From an uncultured Lentisphaerota bacterium (lineage in GTDB: Bacteria; Verrucomicrobiota; Kiritimatiellia; CAIQIC01), in contig CAITZM010000020.1 in assembly GCA_903896925.1 (NCBI GenBank), positions 1 through 64,000 of the forward strand: a DNA stretch of 64,000 nt, written 5' to 3'. This document shows, piece after piece, positions 16,267-25,332 of this stretch. Position 1 is the first letter of the stretch. Every line of letters starts with the position of its first letter. A program made the position numbers and the translations under genes. Under the pieces are notes generated by a model, which was not told the origin of the DNA, did no database searches, and worked only from the letters and a program-made list of their open reading frames with translations.

Positions 16267-19200
16267 GGTGGGCCGCTTTCTGCTGGGGTTTGTGGGGTTT
16301 CCATTCGCAGACGATCCGGGTGCCGCCCCCGTGGCGGTCGCCCAGGTTGAAGGTTGCGCCGATGATCGACGCACGGTAGCTCATGATCCGCAAGCCCAGC
16401 CCCTGCGGCCGCTCGCCGCCGGCCTGCAGCCCGCGCCCGTCGTCCTCGATGCTGAGGCGCACGCCGTCGCGGGCGCCCGTCCGGAGCCGGATCCAGATGT
16501 GGTGGGCCCGGGCGTGGCGGGTGGCGTTGCTGACGGCTTCTTGGGCGATGCGGTAGAGATGGGTGGCGGCCTGAACATCGTGCAACAGGACCCGGCTGGA
16601 ACAGACGAAATGACAGGGCACCTTGAACAGCCGGGTGACGCTGGCCGCGAGCTCGTAGAGGGCGGACATGAAGCTGTCCCCGTCGGGCCGGATGGGGTGC
16701 AGGCCGCGGGCGATGGCGCGCACCTCCTCCATCGCGCGCTGCAGTTCGTGCTCGATCTGGGCCGCGGCCAGGGCGCCGGTGGGTTGCTCCTGGGCCAGCC
16801 GTTTGCTGAGCGTGCCGCTCATGAACTTCACCGCCGCGAGCTGTTGGCCGACGCTGTCGTGCAGGTCGAGGCCGATGCGGCGCTGCTCCCGCTCGCTGAT
16901 TTCCAACACCTGCTGCTCGAGCGCCTTGCGGTCGCTGATGTCGATTGAGGTGGTGGCCAGATACTGTATCTGGCCGGTGGCCGGGTCCGGGATGGAAAAT
17001 ATGGCCGCCGCCACCTGCACATCAGCGCCCGTCGCGAGGTTGCGGTAGCGTATTTCGCCCTGCCAGATATGCCTCTTTCTAATCGCCGGCAGGATCTCCT
17101 GCTGCAGGCGCGGCCGCTCCTCTGCGGTCAGAAAATCGGATATTTTATAACTGCCGATATCGGTCGCCGCGATGCCGAGCAGCCGGGCACCGGCGTCGTT
17201 GATGAAGACACAGCGCTGGTCGGGCGTGGCCAGGCCGATCAGCTCGCCGCTGCGCTGGACGACGGCGGCCAGCCGCTGCACTTCCGCCGTGCGTTCGGTC
17301 ACCCGCCGCTCCAGTTCGGCCGCATTGTTTCGCAAGGCCTCTTCGTTCTGTTTGCGCTCGGTGATGTCGCTGACGATGTGGACGGCCCCGGTCAGCTTAC
17401 CCGCAGCATCCAGCAGCGGGTCTACGACCACTTGGTACCAACGACCGTTCAGGGCCAGTTCCATGGTTTCCCGGTTGCTGCTCTGTCGCGCCCGGGTGAA
17501 GGGGCAGCCGGGGATCGGCTGGCGGGTGCCGTGCGCGATTTCCCAGCAAGGCCGGCCCACCATGTCCGTCTGGGATTTTCCGAACAGCGCGGCGGCGGCC
17601 TTGTTGCACCGCAGGATATGTTGATCCAGATCCAGCACCCACACGGCGTCGGACACGCCGTCGAATGTGGCGCTCCATTCCTGGGCCGCGCTGCGCACCG
17701 CCGCGTCGGATCGGCTGCGAAGTTGGGCTTCGGTCACGATCTCGCCGACGATCCGCAGCAAACGGGTGTCGGAATCGTTCCACGCACGCTCGCTTCGTAC
17801 GGCATCGCAGCCGATGAACCCGGTCAACTTGCGGCCATGGCGGATGGGCACGAGGAGGGCCGATTGGGCGCGTCTGCGCGCCAGAAGTTGGCGTTCCGCC
17901 GCCGCTTCCCGGGGGATGTCCGCCAAGCGCTGGATGCCTAACGCCGCGCCGTGGCGCAGCTGGGCCAGCAGCCACGGGAACTGGGCCGTCGGGATGTTCT
18001 TCAGATCGGCCCGTTGGGCGCGGATGCCCGCGCGGCACCATTCGTGCGAGTTGTTGGCCACGGCGAGGTCTTCGGTGACCCGGAACAGGTAGCAGCGATC
18101 CGCCCCCAGCTGGCCGCCGATATCGGCCAGCACTTCGTTGATGACCGCATCCTCATTGGCGGAGGTCACATTGCCGAGGCGGTTGGAAGTCGCTGCCAGC
18201 ATGTGTTCGATCTCCACCCGTCGCCGCAATTCTGCCTCCGCCCTCTTGCGCTCGGTGATGTCGCGCCAGATGCAGTGGATCAATTTTCGGTCGCCCCGAT
18301 ATACGACCTTGGCCCGGACTTCCATATCCACCGTGGCGCCTGAACGGGCAAACAATTTCGTTTCAAAACTTACGATGCGCTCTGTGCTGAAGGTCCGCAT
18401 GCGGCGCTTTATTTCGGCGGGGGATTCGCTGGCCTCCACTTCGGAGAGCTTCAGCCGGGAGAATTGTCGGCGCGAGTAACCCAGGCTCCGGCAGCATTCG
18501 TCGTTGAAGTCCATGAAACTCAGGGTTGCCGCGTCAATCACAAGAATGCCATCCGCCGCCTGCTCGAAGATGGCCCGGTAGCGCGCCTCGGAGTCCCGCA
18601 ACGCGTGTTCCACCTGCTTGCTCGCGGTGATGTCGCGCCAGATGCAGTGGATCAATTTCCGGTCGCCGTGGTAAATGGCCTTGGTCCGCACCTCGATGTC
18701 CAACACGGCGCCGTTGCGGGCGCGGTGCTGGGTTTCAAAGATCTCGACGCGCTCCTTGGTGACTTGCTGCGCGTGCCGCCTGATGTCGTCGGCGGATTCT
18801 ATTACTTCAAAGTCGGAGAGCTTCAGCCTGGCGAATTCTTTGCGTGAATAACCCAGGCGTCGGCAGGCGGTTTCGTTGAAGTCGATGAAGGACAGAGTCT
18901 GGGGCTCGAACACGACGACAGCATCGGTCATCTGTTCGAAGATGGTCCGATAGCGTGCCTCGGAATCCCGCAGTGCGGCCTCGGCCTGCTTGCGCGCGGT
19001 GATGTCGGCGATCAGCACCAGCCGCGCCTGGCGGCCGGCATACGGGATGGAGCTGGCGATGATCTCCACGTCGAATACTGTGCCGTCGCGGTTGGTGTGC
19101 CGCCGCTCGCCGCCGGAACGCGGAACCTGTTTGCCATCGCCCGGCCGGCCTCGGCGCAGGAGCCGGCCGTGCGCGCGGATCGCCGCCACGGCCGCCGGCC

Positions 19201-19936
19201 CTTCCTCCGGCGGACGGATATCCTTGACCGACATCGCGAGGAAGGCCTCGCGGGAATAACCGTAGAGCCGCAGGGCCGTCTCGTTGACATCGATGAAATC
19301 CAGGGTGCTTTCGTCGAAGATGTACATCGGGGAGGGGTTCTGCTCGAACAGGAGTTTGTAACGGGCTTCACTTTCGCTCAACGCCTGCTCGGAGAGCCGG
19401 ATCAAGCTGAGATCGACCAGCGCGGTCCGATAACACAGCTGCCGGGTGGCCGGATCGGCCTTGTGGTCGGGCACGCTCAGCATTTGCACCCGGTGCGGAC
19501 CGTCCGCGCAGACCAGGCTCAACTCGGTGGCGATCTGGGTCGGGTAGTGGCTGCGCCGGCAGTGGCTCAGGTGCCGGAAATAGGCGTTGCGGCTGTCTGG
19601 GGCGACATAGCGCATGAAGAGGGTGTCGCGCAGTTTGAGCCGGTCCTCGGCCAGCAGACCGGCGGCGGTGAGGTTGGCGTCGCGGATGACACCCTGGCGG
19701 TCCAAAATGATGTAGGCGTTGGGCGCAAAGTCGTAGAGTTCCGCATACTGCTCGCGCGAGCTTTCCAGGACGCGCACGGCGTCCTGGGTGCTGCGCTCCG
19801 CCACCTCCACGTCCGACTGCAGCACAGCCAGCTGTTCGCGCGCCTCCTGCAGTTCCCGCTCCAGCGCCGCGCAGTGGGGACAGGCGGGCACGGCGGAAGC
19901 GCAGACGGTTCCGTGCTGGGTGCCCGCAGGCTTCAT
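16256..19936 (-). CDS. Multi-PAS/GAF sensor histidine kinase (HisKA_3 type)
   Basis: The 1226-aa soluble kinase begins with a coiled coil (~23-65). It then has PAS1 (~66-175), PAS2 (~193-315), PAS3 (~329-437), PAS4 (~453-561), GAF (~595-740), PAS5 (~753-860), PAS6 (~890-1003), a HisKA_3 dimerisation helix with His1026 (RRIGLDLHDSVGQQLAAV) and HATPase_c (DDGRGL, GLGLRIM). PAS3 and PAS4 are near copies (both end RKLIHCIWRDIT). The ATG at 19936 overlaps the stop of the CheB-CheR gene (ATGA), which fixes the start; the longer frame upstream is a shadow of that gene. The domain count suggests integration of several cytoplasmic signals such as redox state or small ligands. Confidence 0.92.
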   Translation of the reverse strand: MKPAGTQHGTVCASAVPACPHCAALERELQEAREQLAVLQSDVEVAERSTQDAVRVLESSREQYAELYDFAPNAYIILDRQGVIRDANLTAAGLLAEDRLKLRDTLFMRYVAPDSRNAYFRHLSHCRRSHYPTQIATELSLVCADGPHRVQMLSVPDHKADPATRQLCYRTALVDLSLIRLSEQALSESEARYKLLFEQNPSPMYIFDESTLDFIDVNETALRLYGYSREAFLAMSVKDIRPPEEGPAAVAAIRAHGRLLRRGRPGDGKQVPRSGGERRHTNRDGTVFDVEIIASSIPYAGRQARLVLIADITARKQAEAALRDSEARYRTIFEQMTDAVVVFEPQTLSFIDFNETACRRLGYSRKEFARLKLSDFEVIESADDIRRHAQQVTKERVEIFETQHRARNGAVLDIEVRTKAIYHGDRKLIHCIWRDITASKQVEHALRDSEARYRAIFEQAADGILVIDAATLSFMDFNDECCRSLGYSRRQFSRLKLSEVEASESPAEIKRRMRTFSTERIVSFETKLFARSGATVDMEVRAKVVYRGDRKLIHCIWRDITERKRAEAELRRRVEIEHMLAATSNRLGNVTSANEDAVINEVLADIGGQLGADRCYLFRVTEDLAVANNSHEWCRAGIRAQRADLKNIPTAQFPWLLAQLRHGAALGIQRLADIPREAAAERQLLARRRAQSALLVPIRHGRKLTGFIGCDAVRSERAWNDSDTRLLRIVGEIVTEAQLRSRSDAAVRSAAQEWSATFDGVSDAVWVLDLDQHILRCNKAAAALFGKSQTDMVGRPCWEIAHGTRQPIPGCPFTRARQSSNRETMELALNGRWYQVVVDPLLDAAGKLTGAVHIVSDITERKQNEEALRNNAAELERRVTERTAEVQRLAAVVQRSGELIGLATPDQRCVFINDAGARLLGIAATDIGSYKISDFLTAEERPRLQQEILPAIRKRHIWQGEIRYRNLATGADVQVAAAIFSIPDPATGQIQYLATTSIDISDRKALEQQVLEISEREQRRIGLDLHDSVGQQLAAVKFMSGTLSKRLAQEQPTGALAAAQIEHELQRAMEEVRAIARGLHPIRPDGDSFMSALYELAASVTRLFKVPCHFVCSSRVLLHDVQAATHLYRIAQEAVSNATRHARAHHIWIRLRTGARDGVRLSIEDDGRGLQAGGERPQGLGLRIMSYRASIIGATFNLGDRHGGGTRIVCEWKPHKPQQKAAHHAL

Positions 19937-22908
19937 TTGGCCACCTTGGTCGTCACATCCTCGATCGCCAGCAGGATCATGTCGACCTCGCTGTCGCCGC
20001 GGATGAGGCGGCGGGCGTTGAGCAGCATCCGCTTCCGGCCGAGCCCGGGGAAGGTGTGCTCGACGGCGAATTTCTCGAAGGTGGCGTTGTGCGGGAGGAT
20101 GTCCTCGAGCAGTGTGCGCAGCTTCGGCAGGTTCCATTGGCCGTCGCCGAGTTCGTAGATGCGCCGGTTCAACGTGTCCTTGGCGCGCACCTTGAACATC
20201 TTGAAGAACGCCGCATTGGCCGCCTCCACCACCAGGTTGTGGTCCAGCGCCAGCACCGGTTCGTGGACGGTCTCGATCAGCGCCAGGGCGTATTCGCGGG
20301 CGGTCGTCATCCGCTCCAGGCCCATTTTGAGCAGGTCGATGTCCACAAACGCGATGATCGCGCCGTCGATTTTGCTGTCGGCGGTCTTGTAGGGCCGGAT
20401 GCGCACCGACCACCAGTGGCCCTGCTGGTCCTTGATCTCAAGCTGCCGGGTCTGGAGCGAGTCGATGACCTCGGCGATGAGTTTGTCGAGGTAGGGCACC
20501 GCCACCTTGAGCTTGAGGTCGCCGATGGGGCGGCCCAGGTCGGTGGCGCTGAGGTTCAGCGTTTTTTCGGCGATGGTTGTGAACCGGCGGAGGCGCAGGT
20601 CCGGGCCGATCATGAGGATGGGGATGTGGACGCTGGCCATCAGGTTGAGGATGTCGTTGTTGACGCGGCCCATCTCCGTGGTGCGGCTCTCGAGCTCGTC
20701 GTTGAGCGTGGTGAGTTCCTCGTTGGTGGACTGCATCTCCTCCTTGGCGGTCTCGAGTTCCTCGTTGGTGCTTTGCAACTCCTCGTTGCTGGACATGATC
20801 TCTTCGTTGGCCGAGCGCAATTCCTCGTTGGTCGTTTCCTGTTCCTCGATGATGCTCTGCAACGATTCCCGCGTGGCCGCCAGTTCATCGCGCAACCGGG
20901 CCAACTCCGGGTTCTCGGTGGTCCGGCCGGCATGGGGCTGCGCCCGGGCGGCGCCTGCCAGCGGTCCCCCGTCGGTCACCGCTTCGAAGGTGATGAGCAG
21001 GAACTGCTCCCGCGACGGCGGCACATAGAAGGGCACGGCCTCGATGTCGAGCGTGGCGAAGCCGCCGTTCTGTTTGATGCGCACGCCTTCCTGCCGGGCA
21101 TGCCCGTCCTGTTTGAGGGCCTTGGCGATCACCGCGCGCAACTCCACCGCGAGGCCTTCGCGGGCCATCTTCAACAAGTTCAGACTCGCCTCGCCGTGCA
21201 CATGCTCCAGGTACGGGCCGGTGTGGCCGCGGAATTGCAACACATCCATGTTCCGGTTGATGATGACCCCCGGCGGGCTGAAGTGCGCCAGCGTCACCAG
21301 GTCGGCCTGCTTCTGGATCTCGGGGATGGCCGGGGTGACCCGCAGGGCTGCAGCCTCGACGGGCGCGGCCTCCGTTTTGGGCGTCGGCAGGAGGGCGCCG
21401 AAGGAGACCGCCGGCCGGCCCAGCGCGGCTTTTTTCGCGTAGATCTTGGACCGCTTGTCCACGAGCGCGAACAGGTCGGCGTGGGTGCCGGTGGTTTCCG
21501 CTACGCCCAGCATCAGAAAACCGTTCGGTTGCAGGGCGTAGTGAAACACGGGGAACACTTTGCGCTGCAGTTCCGGGCCGAAGTAGATCAGCACGTTCCG
21601 GCAGCTGATCAGGTCGAGGTTCGAAAACGGCGGGTCGGCGACCAGGTTTTGGCGGGCGAACACGCACAGTTCGCGGATGGCCTTGCCGATCCGGTAGCCG
21701 CCATCCGTCTTGGTGAAAAACCGGCGCAGCCGTTCCGGCGAGACATCAGTGGCGATGCCGGCCGGGTAGAAGCCTGCGCGCGCCCGGTCGAGCGCCGCCA
21801 GGTTGATGTCCGTGCCGAAGATCTGCACCGGGAACGGCTCCCGCTTGTCGGCGAGAAACTCCAGCAGCGTGATGGCCAGGGAATAGACCTCCTCGCCGCT
21901 CGAGCAGCCCGGCACCCAGATGCGCAGCGGCGCGTCCGGGTTGCGCCCTTTCAGCAGCCGAGGGAAGACGCTTTTCTTCAATAGCGGGAAGACCTGGGCG
22001 TCGCGGAAGAACCCCGTCACGTGGATCAGGAGGTCGTCGAACAGCTCCTGAGTTTCCGCCGCATGCAGGTGCAGATACTCGGCATAGGCCCGCAGGGTGG
22101 CGATGCTGCGCAAACCCATCCGCCGCAGGATGCGGCGGTCGATCGTTGCGCGCTTGTAGTGGGTGAAGTCCACCGCACAGCGCTGGTGCAGGAGCGTCAC
22201 GATCTGCGTGAACGCCTGCTCCTCCGTGCGGGGCTTGGCGTCGGCCGCCGGCCGGGCGGCTGCCGCGGGTAACGGCTGGCCTGTCAGCCGGACCATTTCC
22301 TTGGCGATGGCCTCGGGCGGCAGCACGAAATCGATGCAACCGGCCGCGACGGCATTGGCCGGCATGGCGGTGTACTTGGCCGACTTCTCGTCCTGCGCGA
22401 ACGTCACGCCGCCCGCCGCCTTCACGGCCAGCGACCCGCGCGTGCCGTCCGACCCGTTGCCGGACAGGATGATGCCCACGCCCCGGTCGGCTTCTTCCTC
22501 CGCCAGCGAGAGCAGGAAACTATCCACCGGCAGATGGATTTCGTGGTCGCCGCCCCGTGGTGTCAGTTTGAGCCGGCGCTTCGCGAGGCGGATGGTCCGG
22601 TTGGGCGGAATCACGTAGACGCAGTTGGCTTCCACCGGCATGCCGTTTTTGGCTTCCATGACCGGCATGGTCGTGGCCCGCTGCAGGAGCGCCGGTAGCG
22701 CGCTGCCATGGTCCGGGTCGAGGTGTTGGATCACCACGAAGGCCGCCCCCGGGTCCGTCGGTAGCTGCCGCAGCAGGGCCGTCACCGCCTCCAGTCCGCC
22801 CGCCGACGCCCCGATGCCGACGATCGCAAACGCCGTGCGTCGCGACGGTTTCGGCTGCCGTGGCTGCGTGCCGGTGGGGACCGCCTTGGCTGCGGATTTT
22901 TTCTTCAT
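19933..22908 (-). CDS. CheB-CheR-PAS fusion (methylesterase/methyltransferase signalling protein)
   Basis: The 991-aa product has a CheB methylesterase (residues ~27-210; Ser35 in GIGASAGGLE, His62 in QHLDPDH, Asp154 in GNGSDGTRG) and a CheR methyltransferase (~235-505; RRILRRMG, VPGCSSGEEVYSLAI, FGTDIN, SCRNVLIYF). Next come a long Asn/Glu-rich coiled coil (~690-760, repeats of SNEELQST type) and two PAS domains (~765-990). CheB lacks a receiver. No chemoreceptor, CheA or CheW gene is in the window, so the role is likely signalling upstream of the kinase it overlaps rather than classical chemotaxis. Start ATG 22908 overlaps the end of a 49-codon ORF. Confidence 0.93.
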   Translation of the reverse strand: MKKKSAAKAVPTGTQPRQPKPSRRTAFAIVGIGASAGGLEAVTALLRQLPTDPGAAFVVIQHLDPDHGSALPALLQRATTMPVMEAKNGMPVEANCVYVIPPNRTIRLAKRRLKLTPRGGDHEIHLPVDSFLLSLAEEEADRGVGIILSGNGSDGTRGSLAVKAAGGVTFAQDEKSAKYTAMPANAVAAGCIDFVLPPEAIAKEMVRLTGQPLPAAAARPAADAKPRTEEQAFTQIVTLLHQRCAVDFTHYKRATIDRRILRRMGLRSIATLRAYAEYLHLHAAETQELFDDLLIHVTGFFRDAQVFPLLKKSVFPRLLKGRNPDAPLRIWVPGCSSGEEVYSLAITLLEFLADKREPFPVQIFGTDINLAALDRARAGFYPAGIATDVSPERLRRFFTKTDGGYRIGKAIRELCVFARQNLVADPPFSNLDLISCRNVLIYFGPELQRKVFPVFHYALQPNGFLMLGVAETTGTHADLFALVDKRSKIYAKKAALGRPAVSFGALLPTPKTEAAPVEAAALRVTPAIPEIQKQADLVTLAHFSPPGVIINRNMDVLQFRGHTGPYLEHVHGEASLNLLKMAREGLAVELRAVIAKALKQDGHARQEGVRIKQNGGFATLDIEAVPFYVPPSREQFLLITFEAVTDGGPLAGAARAQPHAGRTTENPELARLRDELAATRESLQSIIEEQETTNEELRSANEEIMSSNEELQSTNEELETAKEEMQSTNEELTTLNDELESRTTEMGRVNNDILNLMASVHIPILMIGPDLRLRRFTTIAEKTLNLSATDLGRPIGDLKLKVAVPYLDKLIAEVIDSLQTRQLEIKDQQGHWWSVRIRPYKTADSKIDGAIIAFVDIDLLKMGLERMTTAREYALALIETVHEPVLALDHNLVVEAANAAFFKMFKVRAKDTLNRRIYELGDGQWNLPKLRTLLEDILPHNATFEKFAVEHTFPGLGRKRMLLNARRLIRGDSEVDMILLAIEDVTTKVAK

Positions 22909-23054
22909 GTGCAGGCATCTCCCGGTCGTTGGGTGCGGGGCAGGGTGGTGGGGCCGCCGGCCAGAAAGCTTGGGTTCTGCGGCTGAACAGTCAGGAGCGG
23001 GTGAACGCCTTGCGCGAGTTCTCGCGCCTGTTTCAGCATTTTAATCCTCGGCAT
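22905..23054 (-). CDS. Candidate 49-aa small ORF leading the signalling operon
   Basis: An ATG at 23054 opens a 49-codon frame that ends in a TGA overlapping the CheB-CheR start as ATGA, the same arrangement as the next junction in the operon. AAGGA sits eight bases before its ATG. The peptide begins MPRIKMLKQARELAQGVHP and then is Pro/Thr-rich; it has no recognised domain. It could be a leader peptide that controls translation of the fusion gene by coupling, or chance. Confidence 0.4.
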   Translation of the reverse strand: MPRIKMLKQARELAQGVHPLLTVQPQNPSFLAGGPTTLPRTQRPGDACT

Positions 23055-23350
23055 GACCACTGTCCTTGTTTCGAGACTGCGGAAGAAGTTTAGCGTAAGC
23101 GTGGAAAAAGGCGAGAAAAAGAGGAAAACAGCAGGCGCTTTATCCTGTTATGGAGACAGGCTTTTGGCGGCCATCCCGGCGCGGCGGGGCCGTAGCCGGA
23201 ATCCGCCCCTTTTGACCGTCTCACCACGTTTTTAAAAACAGGCCGTGCTCTGAGCCAAAGCCTGCCAAGCAAAGCGGAAGCGGGTGGCGCACCGAATGCT
23301 GAACGGCTGTACGATGGGCGGCCGGGTGGAAAACAAGCGGCCGGTCCGGC
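23055..23350. other. Gap before the small secreted protein
   Basis: This ~300-bp divergent intergenic stretch has no gene I can support. It should hold the promoter of the minus-strand signalling operon, but the boxes are not clear. A short self-complementary run (GTTTTTAAAAAC) lies at 23229-23240. Confidence 0.3.
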
Positions 23351-23378
23351 TTGACGCTCCTCGTGGTGCTCCTATAAT
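23351..23378 (+). promoter_or_regulatory. Consensus-like promoter of the small secreted protein
   Basis: TTGACG (23351-23356), a 16-bp spacer and a perfect TATAAT (23373-23378) lie 29 bp before ATG 23408. This is the clearest vegetative promoter in the window. Confidence 0.8.
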
Positions 23379-23407
23379 CGCCGCCCACATCCGGGGACCA
23401 TTTTATC

Positions 23408-23836
23408 ATGCGTATTTTCTGTCCGATGGCGGTGGCGGTGTTGCTCTGCGGCGGCGCGGCGGGGCTCTGGGGCGGCTGCGACAGCTCTTCGGCACCCACA
23501 CCCTTGCTGGTGACCGACAACGTCACCAACACGACGGTCACCGCCACCGGCAACTGGAGCGGCACCTTCACCACGACCGGCGTGCCGTTCAGGATGACGC
23601 TGATCGAGAGCGACAACGCGCTCAGCGGGTCTTACGCCGCGGAAGGGGCGCCTGGCGAGGTGAGCGGCCAGATCACCAACAGCACGATCGAACTGACTGT
23701 CACGGCGCACACGGGCGGCGGCGATGTCGTCGCGCAGTGGGCCGGCACCATCACGGCCGGGCGGAACTCCGCCACCGGCGGGTTCAACATCATCTCCGGT
23801 GGCGGGGGCAGCGGCGGCTGGCAGATGACGCGGTAA
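23408..23836 (+). CDS. Small exported Thr/Gly-rich protein (possible lipoprotein)
   Basis: The 142-aa product has an N-terminal hydrophobic signal (MRIFCPMAVAVLLCGGAAG) followed by LWGGCDSS, an imperfect lipobox. The mature part is Thr/Gly-rich beta-type sequence (TGNWSGTFTTTGVPFRMTLI, LSGSYAAEG), like small lipocalin- or META-like exported proteins that report a 'NWSGT' start. The function is unknown. It has its own strong promoter. Confidence 0.65.
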   Translation: MRIFCPMAVAVLLCGGAAGLWGGCDSSSAPTPLLVTDNVTNTTVTATGNWSGTFTTTGVPFRMTLIESDNALSGSYAAEGAPGEVSGQITNSTIELTVTAHTGGGDVVAQWAGTITAGRNSATGGFNIISGGGGSGGWQMTR

Positions 23837-24079
23837 GCGGCCGCCGCGAGGCGCGCCACCGGTTTTCAACCGGCACTTGCATCCTGGGTATGCGGCCTTA
23901 TTTTTGGGCGGGACGCTGTGCGTTACCTATGGGCTTCTTCAGCCCTACCTCCTTGGCGTGCAGCGTCCCTTCGCTTGCTTCACGCGGGGCGGCGCTGCCC
24001 TGCATGGTTTCCAGTCCCGGTTTCTGCCGCCGGCGGCAGCCGGCCGGCCGCGGGAATCGCGGCCGGTGTCACTTTGAGG
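23837..24079. other. Gap with weak hairpin
   Basis: About 240 bp without a supported gene. CCGGTT-TTC-AACCGG (23859-23873) is a perfect short hairpin soon after the stop codon and may terminate transcription, though no T-tract follows. Confidence 0.3.
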
Positions 24080-24108
24080 TTGAGCCGCCGCCGCCCGCCG
24101 CCTATGAT
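24080..24108 (+). promoter_or_regulatory. Promoter of the coiled-coil membrane protein
   Basis: TTGAGC (24080-24085), a 17-bp spacer and TATGAT (24103-24108), with AGGAG (24130-24134) as ribosome binding site before ATG 24142. Confidence 0.65.
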
Positions 24109-24141
24109 GCGGGCCGAACTTTTTCGAACAGGAGTCATACG

Positions 24142-24891
24142 ATGCCCAATACGGATTTTTTTGACGACGATCTGAACCGCTCCGGGGATCTCGAGCGCCG
24201 TTCCAAGCTGGCCGCCGGCGATGTGACGCGGGTTGGCAACGAAGGCGCCGCCGCCGAGGGCGTGCCCGTCAAGTCGGTCTCCGACTTCGCGCTGACGCGG
24301 ATGACCAAGCACAAGCAGGAGCTGGATCTCAAGGTGTCGGGCGCCAACGAGGAGCTCGAGAAGCTGAAAAAGCGGGGCGAAGATCTAGACCGCCAGCGCA
24401 AGGATCTCGAGGACCTGCGCAAGAAGCAGGACGATTACACGCACGGCAAGCGGGAGATGATGGACCGGCTCACGCAGAGCCTCGTCACCATCGAGAAGGA
24501 AGAGATCGCCGCCAGCCGCCTCGCCGAATTGCTCAGCGCCACGCGCAAGCGGTTCAAGGCGATGCTGGGCGACCTGCAGTCGATCGACGAGGAAACCTGG
24601 CCGGAGGAGGGGTTCCGCGACGAACTCAACAAGTCCTCCACGCTGGTCGAAGATGTCCGCCTCGAGTACAACAAGGCGGTCGGCAAACTGGACGCGGCCA
24701 ATACCGCGGCGCCTGCGGCCGGCGGCGGCGCCAACGGGCATCCGGCGGTGATTTTTGAGGAGGGCCGGCGCCACGACGAGGAGCCGGAGAAAAATTTCCT
24801 GTACTGGCTCAAGGTCGGACTCGCGATCACGCTGCCGTTGATCCTCACCCTGTTCGCTCTGATCGGCGTCATCGTCTGGCGCTTGCGCTAA
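24142..24891 (+). CDS. Coiled-coil protein with C-terminal membrane anchor
   Basis: The 249-aa product has a charged coiled coil over most of residues ~55-200 (ELEKLKKRGEDLDRQRKDLE and following) and one C-terminal transmembrane helix (VGLAITLPLILTLFALIGVIVW), so most of the protein is cytoplasmic. I do not recognise a family. ATG 24142 follows AGGAG by seven bases; the frame open upstream is not used. It starts the run that leads into ogt, murG and the division genes, hinting at an envelope or division role. Confidence 0.7.
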   Translation: MPNTDFFDDDLNRSGDLERRSKLAAGDVTRVGNEGAAAEGVPVKSVSDFALTRMTKHKQELDLKVSGANEELEKLKKRGEDLDRQRKDLEDLRKKQDDYTHGKREMMDRLTQSLVTIEKEEIAASRLAELLSATRKRFKAMLGDLQSIDEETWPEEGFRDELNKSSTLVEDVRLEYNKAVGKLDAANTAAPAAGGGANGHPAVIFEEGRRHDEEPEKNFLYWLKVGLAITLPLILTLFALIGVIVWRLR

Positions 24892-24909
24892 CACTCTGCG
24901 GTCTGCGCC

Positions 24910-25332
24910 ATGGCTAAAGACAAAAATTCCGTTGCTCGCCGTCTGCGCGAGGTCGAGCAGAACCGTGTGGAGCTGGACGCCGAGATCCGGCGCCTCGAAC
25001 GCGCACTCAAGAATCCCGAGCGGCTGCTGGCCAATCCCCACCTGCTGCCCGTGACCCCCGCCGCGCCGCGCTACCGAACCACCGCCCGGCCGGGCGTGGT
25101 CCAGGCCGCGCCCGCTCCGGCGGCGCCGGCCGAACCGGCGGCCAGCAGCGTGCCCGAGCGCCGGCCCGTCATGGCCGGCAACGAGGCCTTCGCCCGCCTG
25201 TTCTCCAGCACGCGCTTCCTCGGCGCACCCACGCTCCGGCACGAACGCCGGGTCCAGCGTAACCGCGCCCTGGTCTGCGTTGCCGTCGCCGTCATCTTCA
25301 TCTATATCTTCGTCAAGTTCATCTTCCTATGA
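24910..25332 (+). CDS. Small coiled-coil protein with C-terminal membrane anchor
   Basis: The 140-aa product has an N-terminal charged helix (VARRLREVEQNRVELDAEIR), a Pro/Ala-rich linker and a terminal transmembrane segment (ALVCVAVAVIFIYIFVKFIF). The layout, cytoplasmic coil plus C-terminal anchor, is the same as in the gene 18 bp upstream, so the two products may interact at the membrane. Its stop overlaps the start of the methyltransferase gene (ATGA). No known family. Confidence 0.65.
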   Translation: MAKDKNSVARRLREVEQNRVELDAEIRRLERALKNPERLLANPHLLPVTPAAPRYRTTARPGVVQAAPAPAAPAEPAASSVPERRPVMAGNEAFARLFSSTRFLGAPTLRHERRVQRNRALVCVAVAVIFIYIFVKFIFL

